Below are positions 5,713 to 5,968 of a stretch of 5,968 bases of DNA, one piece after another. How positions within the stretch are numbered: position 1 is the stretch's first letter; every line of letters starts with the position of its first letter. Source of the DNA: Desulfobulbaceae bacterium (GTDB lineage Bacteria; Desulfobacterota; Desulfobulbia; Desulfobulbales; Desulfocapsaceae); assembly GCA_031256095.1 (NCBI GenBank), contig JAIRRG010000046.1, forward strand, positions 1 through 5,968, read 5' to 3'. The position numbers were made by a program, and so were the translations under genes. Below the pieces are notes generated by a model that did no database searches, was not told the origin of the DNA, and saw only the letters and a program-made list of their open reading frames with translations.

Positions 5713-5968
5713 ATGAACACGATCCGCTTGGTCATTTTTTCCCTACTTCTTCTCCTGCCTCTAAGCGCTGTCGGCGCCTTATCAGGCAATCCGGTTACCC
5801 AGGGCGAGAAATTTGATAAGAAACGCAACGATTTCATTGGCGCCCTGCTGGAAAAACAGTTGCCGGTCTTTCATTTCAGCGGCAAACCCTTCGATGAAAA
5901 ACTGGCCGGCGACGCCTTCCAGCTTTATTTGAAACAACTCGACTTTCAGAAGCGTTTCCTCTTGGCCA
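5713..5968 (+). CDS. prc: Tail-specific (carboxy-terminal processing) protease, N-terminal part (3' partial)
   Basis: The frame is open to the window end; 85 residues are visible. The N-terminus is a Sec signal peptide (MNTIR, then a leucine-rich core, likely cut after SAVGA at 22), so the product is periplasmic. The segment LLEKQLPVFHFSGKPFDEKL (46-65) and QLYLKQLDFQKRFLLA (70-85) match the N-terminal domain of Prc/Tsp proteases. In that domain a conserved Phe-Asp is followed by a Tyr-Leu-x-x-Leu-Asp helix. Prc degrades or trims periplasmic proteins from their C-terminus with a Ser-Lys dyad after a PDZ domain; those parts lie outside the window. An in-frame ATG at 5653 would add 20 residues before the signal peptide and is less likely. 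The ribosome binding site is weak. Confidence 0.8.
   Translation, partial: MNTIRLVIFSLLLLLPLSAVGALSGNPVTQGEKFDKKRNDFIGALLEKQLPVFHFSGKPFDEKLAGDAFQLYLKQLDFQKRFLLA

Overview
The window looks like a chromosomal segment from a Gram-negative, cytochrome-rich bacterium, most likely one of the Desulfobacterota (Desulfuromonadales/Geobacterales or a relative). This is inferred from the gene combination: a siroheme synthase N-domain, a CcsA/CcsB/HemX-type membrane protein and hemA in tight series, a PilB/GspE-type ATPase with a cyclic-nucleotide-binding tail, and a tiny secreted cysteine protein. It also rests on the character of the proteins. No rRNA or other phylogenetic marker is present, so the order is uncertain. 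All genes are on the + strand. No tRNA, insertion sequence or CRISPR array was seen.

Layout. (1) Positions 1-1219 hold the C-terminal part of a type IV pilus/type II secretion ATPase. It enters at its Walker A motif and continues past the normal end of the family into a cyclic-nucleotide-binding domain. (2) Positions 1216-1333 carry a near-consensus sigma-70 promoter whose -35 box overlaps the ATPase stop codon. A short leader follows that can fold into two stacked helices with a possible pseudoknot, then a very strong ribosome binding site. (3) Positions 1334-1546 encode a 70-residue exported protein with three cysteines after the predicted signal peptide. It is closed off by a strong intrinsic terminator at 1585-1616. 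(4) Positions 1638-5631 are a compact five-gene run: a METTL21-like methyltransferase, precorrin-2 dehydrogenase/sirohydrochlorin ferrochelatase, a CcsB/HemX-type heme membrane protein, glutamyl-tRNA reductase (hemA), and an unrecognised protein of about 176 residues. Three of the four junctions overlap, which suggests one mRNA with translational coupling. (5) Positions 5713-5968 are the start of an exported tail-specific protease (Prc/CtpA-like), cut by the window end.

How the genes fit together. HemA makes the committed precursor of all tetrapyrroles. The Met8/SirC-type enzyme converts precorrin-2 to siroheme, which in many Desulfobacterota is also an intermediate on the route to heme. The CcsB/HemX-type protein handles heme at the membrane for cytochrome c maturation or modulates HemA. 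The methyltransferase and the last protein have no established link to this pathway.

No clearly new multi-gene system is visible. The items most worth following up are the ATPase-CNBD fusion, the structured leader with its small cysteine protein, and the unidentified protein just after hemA.
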